Shown here: piece by piece, positions 1 through 12,900 of the stretch
How the letters are laid out: the number at the start of each line of letters is the position of its first letter
How positions within the stretch are numbered: position 1 is the stretch's first letter
Origin: Euonymus europaeus
Taxonomy: Eukaryota; Streptophyta; Magnoliopsida; Celastrales; Celastraceae
Assembly: GCA_963580455.1 (NCBI GenBank)
Contig: OY756965.1
Span: 24,278,902-24,342,901 of the forward strand
DNA length: 64,000 nt
Direction of reading: 5' to 3'
The notes under the pieces: model-generated
What the model was told of the DNA's origin: nothing
The model's input: only the letters and a program-made list of their open reading frames with translations
Database searches by the model: none
Translations under genes and position numbers: made by a program

Positions 1-332
1 GATTGTATAATTTTGACTTGCATTCTCAACTGCTGTATATGCTTGTTATACTTGTACCGACATACATGTATCTTGTAATGTTTGTTTTTATCTATTATTT
101 ATTTTTCTTTAGGTATCATCGTTTAGTTCATTCTTTCTGAATAATTAGAATTTACAGGATGATCTCGCGTAATTGGTTTTGCATACTCTAGAATCTGTTA
201 GGAGAACAAATTTTTGTTTTTCATGACTTGCATTTCTGGATGTTGAAATTGTATATATTGAGGTGTAAGTTCCTATGAGCACACAACTTCATGTGAACTC
301 TCTGCTTTTATGCTTTATGCTAGGTTATTTAT

Positions 333-1867
333 ATGGCTTTCCTCAGTAAGGTTGGAAATATACTCAGGCAGACTGCAACAAGGCAGATCAATGCAGAATT
401 TTCTGCATCCAGACCTTCTGTTTATCAAGCAATACGTTACATGTCATCTTCAAAACTTTTTGTTGGAGGTGCAATTGTCTATTCTTTGGATTGTAGGTTT
501 GTAGCTTGGTTGTTTTGTGACAGGTGAGGCTAAAAAATTCTCAAGTTCTGTTTTTGCAGGTATTTCATTTAACACAGATGATTCCAGCCTAAGAGAAGCT
601 TTTGGAAAATATGGTGAGGTCGTTGAAGGTATGTAGTTATCTAGAAGGGCACATTTCTAGTACTAAATTGCTATTGATGTTCGATATTGACTGTCATATC
701 CTACTTTCATTTAGTCACATATGCTTTATATAGGCGCTGCTCAGACTAAGTTTGTGTTTGTTGCTGTGTTTTTTCGTTCTTTCCCTGCTTTTAATTATTC
801 GTTTTTCCTTTTGTTTTGGATTATCATCTATTATTTTTTGGTGTGAAGTTGATATTTTTGTTATATGTCCTGATTGCCTCAACATATATACTGCAGCTAG
901 GATCATTCAGGATCGTGAGACTGGTAGGTCCAGAGGTTTTGGCTTTATTACTTACACTACGACTGAGGATGCTTCCAGTGCCATCCAGGCCATGGATGGA
1001 CAGGTAAAGTTATGTTTCATGTATTCACATATCAGATCAATGGCTTCTTGATTTTCCAGCGAAACATGTTTCATTATGCTTTTTGTTTGTATGGAGAACA
1101 GTGTGATCTTTTTAAACGTCCTGTAGTTTTTCATGAATGTGTCGTGATTTGTTGAACTAGACTCTATGCACAGTAGCTTTTATATAGCTTTTGTTCTTGT
1201 TAGACCTTTATTTCCATTTATGGATGTTTGGTAATTTAACTACGGGGGCCAGTGCATGGTATAGTGATAGTGTAAAGAACACCTATGAATAAGAATGGCT
1301 TTTATATCCTTTTGCGTTTTGATAATTACATGACTAGTGATGGCAAGGTTCTTTTGTTGTTTGCATAGTTGGTTTTGATACTTAAATTCCACAGTTTACT
1401 GCTGGCTAGTTTTGACTTATAGCGTTCTTTGTTGTTTTCAGGATCTTCATGGTCGTCAGATAAGGGTGAATTATGCTACTGATAGAGCTCGTCCTACCTA
1501 TGGCGGTGGAGGCTATGGTGGGGGCGGTTATGGCGGTGAAGGCGGCGGCTATGGTGGTGGAGGTTATGGCGGCGGTGGCGGTTATGGCGGTGGCGGTTAT
1601 GGTGGTGGAGGTTATGGCGGTAATACTCCCAGTGATGGCTTTGGAAGTGGAGGAAATTATGGTAATGACAGTTTTGCCAGTGGTGGTGGTTCCTACGGAG
1701 GAAATGTCAACTCTCACACTGGCAGTACGGCTGGTGGATTTGATGGAGGCGCTGGTTTGGGATACGGTGGGGGTGAGCAGTTTGGGGGAAATCAAGGAAA
1801 CAGCATGGACAATGCAGCTGGAGATGGTGACTTTGATGATACTGGGGACTTTGCGAAAAGGGCATGA
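333..1867 (+). CDS. Glycine-rich RNA-binding protein, mitochondrial type (GR-RBP3/RBG3-like)
   Basis: Four exons: 333-468, 560-628, 897-1003 and 1442-1867, giving 245 aa. All introns are GT-AG and the frame is continuous. The N-terminus (MAFLSKVGNILRQ...) is rich in basic and hydroxylated residues and lacks acids, as expected of a mitochondrial presequence. One RRM follows at about residues 40-115, with RNP2 (KLFVGG) split by intron 1 and RNP1 (RGFGFITY) in exon 3. Exon 4 encodes a Gly/Tyr-rich tail of GGYGGGG repeats and an acidic end finishing FAKRA. Members of this family bind RNA, and several act in mitochondrial transcript processing or editing and in cold response; that role is inferred from the family. 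The start is the first ATG before the conserved presequence. Bases 1-332 probably hold 5' UTR and a leader intron. Family assignment is firm; the exact paralogue is not. Confidence 0.93.
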
Positions 1868-2728
1868 GAAATGCCACACAGTAGCAGGAGCAAGTGAAAG
1901 TGCCTCAATCGGTGTTAACTCACTTATAGACGGCCTATTTTGATATTTTATTTTGCCCTATCCCTTTTTGTCGACTTGGTTGATGCCATTTATTCTGTGC
2001 ATTTGAATTGTTTTTCTATGACTTGAAAAGTAGGTTTCTTTAGAAATAATTGTAGTTGAAATTTCTTTTGAATTATTTGTCTTTGTTTTTGCTCCATTTA
2101 TGTTTCCAGTTTCGTCTTCAGGCTATTTTTTAATTAATTAATTAGGTATTTTCTTTAAAAATTAGAAAAATAAAAGACAAAACTTTAAAGATGATAAATT
2201 TTAATTTAATAAAAAAATGCCTAATTCAATTTATAAGCCTTTTTGCCACAATTATATTATTTGGGGATGGGAAATATTTTGAGCTTTAGTGAAATCGCAT
2301 GACATTCGAGGGCACACAAATTAAATTATATTTTAGACATTATAAATTTGCAAATATAATTTTTTAAAAATATTAAATAGATTATTCACTCATCATTAAT
2401 AAATAAATTGATCATTATAAATTTGTGTACTCAAAAGATTTTTAAAATATTTAATAATGAATAAAGTAATTCCAATTTAATATAAAGGTTAAAATCACTG
2501 AATCAGAGACAGGTTTTCATTCTTTTTTGTTGTTGTAAATTCTATTAATATTTAATTAAAGAACATGTCATGTTTTTTTTTGGATATTAGGAAAAAGAAA
2601 AGGAAGAAAATGGTTGTTTTTTCTTTTTTCCCTTTTAAGTATATTCTGTCTCTTTGATTTGGTTTTTTTTTTTTTTTTCTACAATTTTTACTTTTTTAGT
2701 TCTATAAATACTCTACAGAACTATACAA
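1868..2728. other. AT-rich spacer between convergent 3' ends
   Basis: This stretch holds the 3' UTR of the RNA-binding protein gene and AT-rich sequence with T-runs. I see no coding region. The next gene is convergent and ends at 2834. Confidence 0.6.
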
Positions 2729-2855
2729 CTCAGAAACTCTGGTCTCATTTCAATGTTCTATTTCATCAACCTCAGAAACTCTGATCTCATTTCAATGTTC
2801 TATTTCATCAACCTCAGAAACTCTGATCTCATTTCAATGTTCTATTTCATCAATC
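2729..2855. repeat. Three-copy 42-bp tandem repeat across the POLAR-like stop codon
   Basis: The 42-bp unit, containing aactctgatctcatttc, occurs three times almost perfectly. The equivalent ATG-strand positions fall at 2753, 2795 and 2837. On the minus strand each copy contains codons for DEIEH followed by TGA. The first minus-strand copy (2834 upward) is the authentic end of the coding region, and the other two lie in the 3' UTR. Confidence 0.9.
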
Positions 2856-5800
2856 AAAAACAATGCTTTCTGTGCATTCAGCACTACAGGGGATCCCTTC
2901 TTGGTCTTCTCCACAATTTGCTTTATCAACCGCTGATCCATCTCATCGTCGCTATCAGTATTCTCATCCGCACTTATGCCAACATCCAGTAATTCCTGGA
3001 CCCCTGAGTAGAGCTCCGGTGATGTTTTTACCTGACTGTGATGTAGTTCCTTGGATGTTTCTTCTTTACTTGGGGTACGAGGCCGGCCATTTACCTTGCT
3101 GTTTTTGCCCCATGAAATAATTTCCAAGTCCATTTGATGGCTGTCTCTGTAAACCCCAGATGACGATTTCTCTTCTTCGGAGTCGTTTGTCTTCATTAGC
3201 TCTTCATAGGCTTCATTGTATGCATCTAGAGCTTCCCCTGATAAATTCATAACTAGAGGCTCGGGCATGGAGCCACTTTCTTCTTTAGCATTTGGACTTT
3301 CGGGCATGGAGGAATACATAAACTCACGGTATGCTGATTTTCTCCAAGAATTGTTGTACTCTGATTCCACGTGCTGCATCTTCCTCTGGCTGTTTTGAAG
3401 GGCGGTCTCAAGCTCTCTCACACGTTCTTCTAGTCTTGATTGAATAACTTCATGCAAACGCAAGCTTAGTTCTCGGGGTGAGACCACAAAGTTTTGAAAA
3501 TGATGTGTGGAGGTGCCACTCTTATCTTGATTTGACTCGGGATAGGCCACGGATTGGCCATTGACCATATCAACTTTCAATTCGCCTTCAGCAAAGTCAG
3601 CTGCAAAATCTTGGTCAAGCTGCATCAAAGTTTAGGCTCTATTACAACTCGTAAAATAAATTTGTACATCCACCAGTCAGGAACATGTTCTAATTCCTAG
3701 TAAACACAAAGGTACAATATAGAATCGACCCATTTATTTTTTGCAGTTACTTTCTGCCAAACTTCATCCCAGCAAGACATTCTCCTACAGTCTCAGTGTG
3801 TGGGTGTCAGAACTATTCCTCCTACAACTACCAGGCTGCCAGTACCATGTAGGCTGCAACCATTTGTTTTATGCTACCACATGGACACCTATTCTCAGTG
3901 CTGTAACGAGAAGAATTCACTTAATCGAAAGAGCAAGTAATCTTTTCAAAACATCACACGCTAGTAAATGCAGTAATCTACAAAACCATTTGAGAGCACA
4001 GAAGGATCATAGAATGCTAACGGATGCTCAGAGAACAAAACAGAAGGATGGTTCTTGAGGAAAATAATAGTTTGACCAGCGTTATCTCAAGTCAAGGCCA
4101 ATCATTGTCTCTAAATGCCAAGGGAATAAAAAAATGAAATCTAAGTCGGTTCCATCAGTATGACTTTCAACCTAACAAGTCTTGAGTAGTCTTAATCAAA
4201 TCTGAAAAGTTTTCGTAACATTCTTCGTTCCAGACCACCTTTGTTAAAAATTTCATCAAATTCAATTGACCACCTTTGTTAAAAATTTCATCAAATTCAA
4301 TTGACGACGAAGAAACTTGGTAAGACATGACACATAATTTGCAATATAACTAACTCGATATCAAAATCATCCTTCAGGATTGATGCTCAGTAATGATTAA
4401 AGGGAACATAATGACACATCAAACTTTTTATTTATATCTGGCTAGCAAACGATCGCCAAACCAACAGTGTGATTACTTCTGATGTTGAAACACAGGTGTG
4501 GAATAAACTGGACAGATGTGTACTTAAATTACAGTTCTAGCTTCCACATTTTATTTGCGTGAAGGTTCACTCAAATCTTTGAACAACTCCACGATGAGAG
4601 CCATTAAACATAAAAGGCAATTGCTTAGAAAATTGAGGCAACTGTGAAGAGGCTGTTTTTGGAATTGAACCCGTGACCTCGAGATTGCACCCAGCAACTC
4701 TATTACTGGGCCACATGTTCTCTGGTAGAACATGTGACTTTGGACATAAATTACGTAATTGATTCAAAGCATATATCTCTATTAGCTGTGGAAAAATTCA
4801 AAACATGGAGAAACAGTTGAACATGCAGAAGAGGTGCTAAAATGACTAGTGAATCATGGAAACTAATGATTTGCACTTATTATAGTCTAAAAAAGTGAAC
4901 AAAATCAACATTAAGCAAAAAAAATAGGTGTGTAAAACTAAGAAGATGCTAAGATATACAACATGCTGACCTCATCAAGATGGCTTAGTCTTCCCTCGTA
5001 AATAGATGTATTTATGTTCAAGCCCAACCTCTCTAGTTCAGCTTCAAGTTCAGCTTCAATTTTACTCATAGATTCTGAGCTATCCACAGCCTTCTCATTG
5101 TTAGACTCTTTACTACCATTACTCGTTGAATTATTGTTACATTGTTCAGGGAAAAATGGTTGCACTATGTTGTGAGAGGCATGGTCACATGCAACTTGTG
5201 ATTCAGATGTCTCATTAGCTAGCACCTTCACAGTCAATGACTCTTTCATATCAAGTTCCTCCTGTAAATCTTGAACCAAGTTTTCTGTCTGCATCAACAA
5301 TTCTTTCAATTTGTTCACTTCTCTTATATTTTCCATGAAAGAAGATATTATACCAATGGAGACCCCGAGATAAAATAAAAATGTTCCATTGCGTAGCTCT
5401 GGACAGAGAGTGAAAGCATTAGTTCAAGAATTTAGTTAGATACTAATAATAAGAATCCTATTTCAAACAAAATGTGCAAAAAAGGACAAAGAACAATTGA
5501 AGTTCAACAAATACAAGAGATGAGGTGCCAATAAAACTGCAAAATGTCTGCTACATTGGTGCCCATTAACAATAAACTCCTCATTGAACCATAAGAAAAG
5601 GATATGCAACCACCCAATCCCGAGAGCACTTAACGCAGTTTCAATCCCTTGGAAAATTCTCCTGTTTATTTCTTCTTTACCACTGCAAAATGAACATATG
5701 CCGAGGCTTCCACCAATCTTTCCATATTTTCTTCCATAACCCAAAGCCATGAAAATGCCCTTTTTTCTTTGGAGACCAACCCATTTTTCTTATTACCAAT

Positions 5801-7218
5801 TTTAGAATCACTAATTTTTCCCATAAAATTTTCTTCATCTCTGCGAATGCCATAAAATGGGTAATCGATAATGCCAACTATCAAGTGTTGAAAAAACATT
5901 TGTTAACGCAATTGGAAGTCTAAGGTTCCCTTTAGTTGTCCATCACATAGAAAAACGAATAGAGAATTCTGAGGATGTTGCAACCCTTAAAAGCTCAAGT
6001 AACTGGCATACTAACCTCATTTACACATTGTCTCTTTTGCTCGATAGCTGAGTCCAGCATAGATATACGATACAATCTTAATCTGATGGTTATGAATCTG
6101 CACTCTTTCTTTATATAATTATACACTTGTATGTTTTGTTACCCCTTTATTACAAAATAAGTTGTTCAGTCAACACCAAAAGGAAAGAAAAAGAATAAGT
6201 ACAACGACCGATTAGTTTGAATTTACAAGAGACTCCTAGAAAAAGAAGTAATTAACTCGAAGAATCAAATAGCAAGAACATTTGAACAAGTAGAAAATTT
6301 TGAACACACTACCAACATCTTTCATCAGAATAGCATCTGAGACAAATGCAGGGAATTTAAATGTGAACAGGATACATTACCGTCTTGTGGCTGAAAGTGC
6401 TTTCGGTTGTGCAGTTTGCTGGAACTGCTTAATATGCCATTGTGCCCTTGTCCTCTCTTAAGCTTTAGCTTCCTGGGTTGATCTGAATACCCAACACTGG
6501 GTAATTGAGGAACGCCAGAAACATTTCCCTCCTTGCACTGTCTATCATCATCAATTCTGATCTGTGCACCAGAAAAATCACCATGTGCTCTGCTAATAAT
6601 CTTTCTTCCATTAGTTACAAGCAAAGGCCTCATAGTTGGTCTGCATGGTAATGGACGGGCACTAAGAACATATTCTTGCACACTAGCACCTTCCACCTGT
6701 AGCTGAGCCAGAAGACAACTTTCTATGGATTTTAAAGGTTTAACAAAAAGCCCGGGAAAATATTTAGCTCTGAGATAGCCTTTTTTCCTCAATGAACCAT
6801 GTAAAGAATCCAATTCTTCCATAGAAATGCTACCATAATTACTACCAATATCACCACTTGGCCCACTTCCATCCCAATTTGCAATTAGATTATTATTTTC
6901 CATAAGAACTGGAACTGAGTGCAATGTTGGAAGAACATTCCAATGAGTAGAATCTACTTCTGCTGCTGAAGCACACTCTAGGTGATGCTTATCTAAATAT
7001 CTTGGATCCAACCCCTTTCCCATATCAGCAAACACGTATTTTTCTAGCCTCTTTCTCTGTCTGAAACTCGAGGAGGGACAGCTTGGGGATTCATCCTTAA
7101 CAATGTTGGGAACATCAGAAGCCAACTCTAGTAAGCCATTCTCACTCCTAGAAAGATTCTTCCAATACTTAGCCAGATATCCAGTAGCAGCAGCCCCTGC
7201 CACAACCCATAAGTCCAT
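2834..7218 (-). CDS. POLAR-like protein (POLAR LOCALIZATION DURING ASYMMETRIC DIVISION AND REDISTRIBUTION family)
   Basis: Three exons on the minus strand: 7218-6381, 5398-4971 and 3619-2834. All joins are in frame with GT-AG introns, giving 683 aa. The N-terminus (MDLWVVAGAAATGYLAKYW) is hydrophobic. A second hydrophobic stretch at about residues 284-301 (TFLFYLGVSIGIISSF) precedes a coiled coil at about 308-340 (NKLKELLMQTENLVQDLQ). A further coiled coil lies at about 470-510, and the C-terminus is ALFLIDEIEH. These blocks match the plant POLAR/POLAR-like family. POLAR itself is a scaffold of the polarity complex in stomatal-lineage asymmetric division; the role of POLAR-like paralogues is less clear. 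Intron 2 contains a SINE-like insertion. The start is the first ATG and begins the conserved hydrophobic block. I am confident of the family, not of a stomatal role. Confidence 0.88.
4640..4745 (-). mobile_element. SINE-like tRNA-derived insertion in POLAR-like intron 2
   Basis: On the minus strand an A-box-like segment (cagtaatagagttgctggg) is followed by a B-box-like segment (ggtcacgggttcaattcc) and then an Au-SINE-like continuation (aaaaacagcctcttcac). This is the head of a tRNA-derived SINE in the sense orientation of the host gene. The 3' part is diverged, so its boundary is uncertain. Confidence 0.5.
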
Positions 7219-9628
7219 TTATGCTTCACTTCCTTGGCAAAGTTACTCACTATCCAAGTTCCACAAAGCTTATTTTCCAATCTACCTAAATTCTCAGGAC
7301 AAGAAGACCAGTGCTAAGCAGTTCCATAAAATCAAAAAAGCAAATAAATTCTAAACCTAGAAGTTTTAAGTACAATAATCAACTTTAGAAAACGACTGAT
7401 TCCACGGATTGAGACACCATCCTGATAACATGAATCAAATTTAGTCATTAGTCCAAATTCCTAACACTCATTTCTGATCAAAGTAAGAATGCCAAAACTG
7501 AATGCTGGAATCACTCAAGACTTCTCCAGCAATAATCAATTGCACAGACAAAACCCTCAATCAATCCTTTTTGTTTAAAAAAAGGATACCACTAAGGCTA
7601 GACAAAAAGGTACGTAACAATTCAGAGAGAGAGCCAATACTACTCTTATAAACGTGAGATAATCAATCCCAGGTCACCAATTCCAGCAGTCATAACTACA
7701 GCAATGCAAAGAACAATCCCCTTTCTTTCTCTAAAAACAGGTATCAGAAACCCAGAAAAGGCCGCCCAATCCCAATAAATTAACCCACTTCAAAAGCCAC
7801 AAAATTGTCAAAACCCTTTCTGCAAAAGCTTTGAACAACAACCCGAATTAACCACTTTTAGCATAAGTTTTCAAGATTCAAAGCATATCCACTAAAAAGC
7901 AGCCTTCATAATGCAAAACCCATCAATGGACAGCACTCATTAAGCTAAAAAAACCGCCTCACAGACGCCAAACACAAAGTAATTGATGTAAGGGACGAGA
8001 AGAAAGCGACAAGTCGGCTACCGCTTTAGTCGTAACAGAATCTGCAAAGTTATGAGGCCAAAAATTAATGGACTCACTCAACTTCTGAAAAAGAAGAAGA
8101 AGAAGATGTCGCTATTGAGATTGGATTCCTTGGATGACCGTTGCCCCGTTATCCACACTCCACACGAGGCACAACTGCAAAAATGCAATGCTTTCGCTCG
8201 CTATAATAAAACAACGAGACGCACCTGCAACATATGGGAATTTTAATTAATGGAAGAAAAAAAAGAGACGCAATTTGGCAAATATTTATCTTTTGAAGAG
8301 CAAAGGAACAAAATTTAAATTTATTTAAATACATTTTTTAATGCTCTTATGCATTTTTTAAACAACTATAAAAAGTCATGAATTTTTTAATGTTACATGA
8401 GATAAGTTTGGCAAAAGTTTAATGCATAGCCACAAACCTATTATTCTAAATGAGAATCGAACTTATAATCTCTCAAATTTATACGATTTGACTCTGAAAT
8501 ATATTCACCAACTGAATTTTTCCTCAAATGGTAAGCATCTCAAATATCAAACCTTAAACCTAAACTCTAACCCTTAATTTTAGTCACTCGATCAAATCTA
8601 ATGGCTTAAAATTTAAGATAATTATAAATCCCAAAAAATACGTCCTTATTCTTATTCGAGAATTCTTGTATTTAGACAGATTTTTTTTTCCGCTTATATA
8701 TTGATTGGTTTATTTTTAATGGAGGGATCACGTCAAAATTATCCTGATATCTGGCTATGAGTGGACACAACTATTATTTATATTTGCTTTGCCATACCCT
8801 AAAAGAAAATTCCCTTTCGGATTTTAGGCTTTTTGGCCTGAATGTATGATTTACAAATGCAATAAAAATGTCACATGAGTGGGTAGGTTTCTGATGGAGT
8901 ACTCGACAACAAATATGTTGAATGAATACTTAGAAATGATCGCCCCTTTGACAAAAGAAAATCCAATTAATGTTAATTTGTTGAATTGTTTCCACTCCCA
9001 ACAACCAATCTTTGTTCATTCGAATGCAACTGATTTAATTGCATCAACCCCAAGTGGTTGGCACTTCGCTGAGTTGATTTTCAGAGAACGCTTTGATCTC
9101 GTGTAGAAAGTTGTCAAGGGTGCGGCACGAATTCGGGAGTTTACTCAGGAGAGTTCAAAGGGCCGCCTAAAGAAATTTTCACGATATACCAAAAAAAAGT
9201 GATATAATTCCAACATTTATGATATTCTGATTGACATCCCTTTCTCTGACTGTAACCCCTCTCATCCAGAAACTATACAGAGTGAGCTGAAAGCATATTT
9301 CTGTGCTTTCAAATGCCTGAACATGGAGAAATAAAAAAATGGGTTTCAAACTTATGATGAGGGGAAGAGGCGGCTGTAAGTCAATGTCGTGAAATTTACA
9401 TCCGCCTTCAAATCACAGCAAATCAAGATCCAACCATATCAAGGCAAAAAAAGCTTGAAAGCACAACTAATCCAAAAATAACTTCAACCATCAAAATAAA
9501 TTTGTTATCTTAGTTCCCTTAATTGAGGGGTTATTATAGAAACTCAAGAGAAAGTCGAAGCCAAGGCTGTATATCGATTGCTTTATTTCGTAATCATCAA
9601 AACAGCTTAGCATCAAAGATTCTCACAA
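7219..9628. other. Upstream region of POLAR-like gene and spacer
   Basis: The stretch from 7219 to about 8250 is the promoter/5' UTR side of the POLAR-like gene and may contain a leader intron; it has a GAA-repeat run near 8090. From 8250 to 9628 I find AT-rich sequence without a recognisable gene. A 75-codon frame at 8879-9106 resembles nothing I know. Confidence 0.5.
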
Positions 9629-9928
9629 TCAGCCCTCCAATGCCGATGCTCCAGATATGATCTCAGTCAATTCAGTGGTGATAGATGCTTGACGAGTTCT
9701 GTAACAATGCTCAAGTAAATGAGATAACTGGTAATAAAATAGATGAAGGAAAACAATAATAGTTTTGTTTGTCTGGAGGAAAACAATAATAGCTGCTTAG
9801 CCCTTGATCCAGCCCATCCAAATAGCCAAATCACACAATCATCCGTTCACTGTTAACGTGAACTGCTGAACTGCTTACTAAACAATTCTCATGTCTACCT
9901 GCCACTCTGTGTGTGTGTGTCCACATGC

Positions 9929-9988
<60 letters not shown>

Positions 9989-12900
9989 ATATGTTAATGT
10001 GAGTCTATCCAACATTTCTCCAGCATTCCTGCTGGAGCTGTCCATGGCCGACATTCTGGCTCCTTGTTCACTGCATGCATTTTCCAGCACAGCGTTGAAC
10101 ATAACCTATCACAATGTGATTTTTCCAGGTAAGTTTCAAAAACTATGGTGAATTGACAGGTAGCAGTTCTTTACATTAATATTCTTTTCTTTCCATGGGC
10201 ATGGTCGCATGTTGTGCAATAAAAAAGGAAGAAGATAGATTTAAGTTTCAAACATTAACTTACACAAGAAAACTGAAACTCTGTAAGATTCTGGAGTATT
10301 TCACCCTTTGTTTCACCACCTTCAATCTCATAAGAGTCTAGATCGCCAAGCTTTCCCCCAGCTTCGGTCTCTCTCTCCACAACCTTATGGACATATCATC
10401 ATTTGACATTAACAAACCACAGCAAAATCTTACATTAGAAAAAAGACCCATCATTCATGTTGATGCATAGTCACCTCAGGTGACAGTACAGTTGCCATTG
10501 TTGGAACAAACGAAACAACTGACTGGAATTTGTTGAAGATAATCTTCAATGCATCGTATTCCACATTTTTCAAGATGTCATCTGCCAGAACAGATACCTG
10601 AAATGGAAACCATTTGACTCAGGAGGTACCGAGGTACTATGTTTTCTTTTGTCTGCTAAAATGACATGCTGCATTCATACAAGCATCGGTAATTTTTAAT
10701 AAAGGAAAGAAATTTCATTGGTATAGAATCAACTTCTAAAATAAATGTTTTCAGTTTCGTCGAATACAAAAATTTAACTGACAACAAGACCTCAAGCCTC
10801 TGTTAACAGAGTTCTCCTGATACAAAATAAGTAAGACTTGAATATGAAAACCTAACACTTGCAAACCATATTCAAGCAACTTTGAAAGTGGAAAAATAAC
10901 AGAGACACATGCAGAAGTGCATAGCAGATTCCAATGTCGTATATGGCAGGAAAGGGAGAGCACATGTTTGACTGACCTGTGTATAGTTCAAGGGATTTTT
11001 TTGCAACTCAGCAATGGAAAGCTCAATGAACTTCTTCGAGTCACGTACCAACTGAGCCTTTGCTTTTTCTCCCAAAATAACATATTTGACCTCCTTTTCA
11101 GCACCTGAAGCATTAGAGATTACATTAGACACTCAACCATTACAACAATAAATAATAAGCAATCTTCGAAATTTCATTTCTGTACGCAAAACATACCAGA
11201 ACTCAGCCTGTGCAAGGCCTTGCTGACCTTAACTGCTGTGGAGTTGATTCCACCACATAGACCTTTGTCAGAAGATATAGTGACAATAACACTCTTCTTA
11301 ACATCAACACCTGCAATGCAAAAAACATGTAACAAATGTAGTGGAAACAGAATAATGGACGACTGAACAAAAATAAAGGTGAAAGAGGCCCAATAATATA
11401 ACAAAAATAATCTAAATAAAACTGAAGCAAGTAAATTTTTCAAAGGTAGAGTTCCTCAAGTTTGGTAGAGCAAACAAAACTTAGTTAGGCAAGCAAGGGC
11501 AAATAAATGAGCTTACTAGTTTGCTCCTCAGAAATCGTATGGGACTGAATCTAGTCTACATTAAAAGTATTAAGGATAATAGGGGAAGACCACCTCGCAG
11601 AATGTAAACCCAAGTCTCAAAACGTAAGTAACAAAAGTGAATTTATTCTGGCTTGTAGGCTCAGGACTATATGTGAGTGTAAAATTATCAAACCATAGCA
11701 TCGCAAAAATGTAGATCAGCCAATTACTGAAAGCAAGTCATGAAAAGGAGAAAATAATTATATGATTCTATTTTTCCCTAGCGGCTTAACCTAAATTGCT
11801 TTCTTTAGAACTGAATTGCATTGGATCAAATGAATTGAATTCCTCTATCCCCAAGGTTTTGTTTCATCTCTTCAAGATGTGCGAAGCAATTTGAAAGATT
11901 CCAAGAACAGCCCTCCGCCAATTGGATTTAACTTGTTTTGTAATCTTCAAGTTTCAGATGTTTTCCAGTTTTTTTATTAGACATATTTTGGTTATCTTTG
12001 TAATTAGATTAATCATTAAGTTTAGTTATCACTGTTGATCTCTCATCCTCCATTGGTTACCTTATTTTACTAATGAAGCGTCTTTTTGAAGTAATTAGCA
12101 ACAGCATTCTTTTTCCAGCTACGATTAGGAATTCTTTATGGCGAGGTGGTTCAATCTAAGAATATAGAAGCTTGTCGGTAAAAAACTAAGATTGACATCC
12201 AACGCCAATTTCAGGAGTCGTCTTGTACAAATCAGTTCATTATGATTTGACATTCGAAAAGCAATGGAATGACGAAATTACTGAAATCTGATTTCTGATC
12301 CTGTGAAGAAAGGGCAAAAGTGAAGGAAAACTCTACATCTCATCCCCATGCCTCCTACTTGGGCTATCTGGATGGAGAAGAATAATAGGTCTTTAACCAT
12401 GTAGGTCTATCATAGATACTGTAATTGACGATTGGTTTGCTACCGATACTGTTGTCGATAATTTTGGTTTCCAAATTTGGTGTCACGAGATAGTGGCAAA
12501 TTTTTGGAGCTTGAAGATTCTCCCCGTAATCTCTCTTAGTACTGCCCTTTCTGGGCTACACCTCCTCGGTACATTCTCAATAAGTCTCAATAAATTTCTC
12601 TTACATTCAAAAAAAAGGGCAGAACCAATCAAAGTGTTCTGAACTTCAGCAAGGAGCAAGTCCGACAGGAAGTTAGAGCTCGTGAAACATTGAATTTTTT
12701 TTTAGAAAACAGTTTCTAGTTTTCTTTAGTAGGGGGGATTTTTTCAAAGGTTTCCAGTACAACTTTCGATGCACATTACCAAATTTCCAACTTATGTCAT
12801 TCTATGGTTGGGAAAAAAATTATTAAGGCACCAAGGGTGTTCAATCACCACAGAAACAAAAAAAGTATTTCACAATCTTAAACAGTCCCGATATGGATAT

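Noticed and set aside
1406..1879. Long minus-strand frame over the glycine-rich exon
   Set aside because: Thr/Ile-rich antisense shadow of GGN/TAY repeats; no independent support.
8879..9106. 75-codon plus-strand frame
   Set aside because: No family resemblance, no splice partners, AT-rich context.
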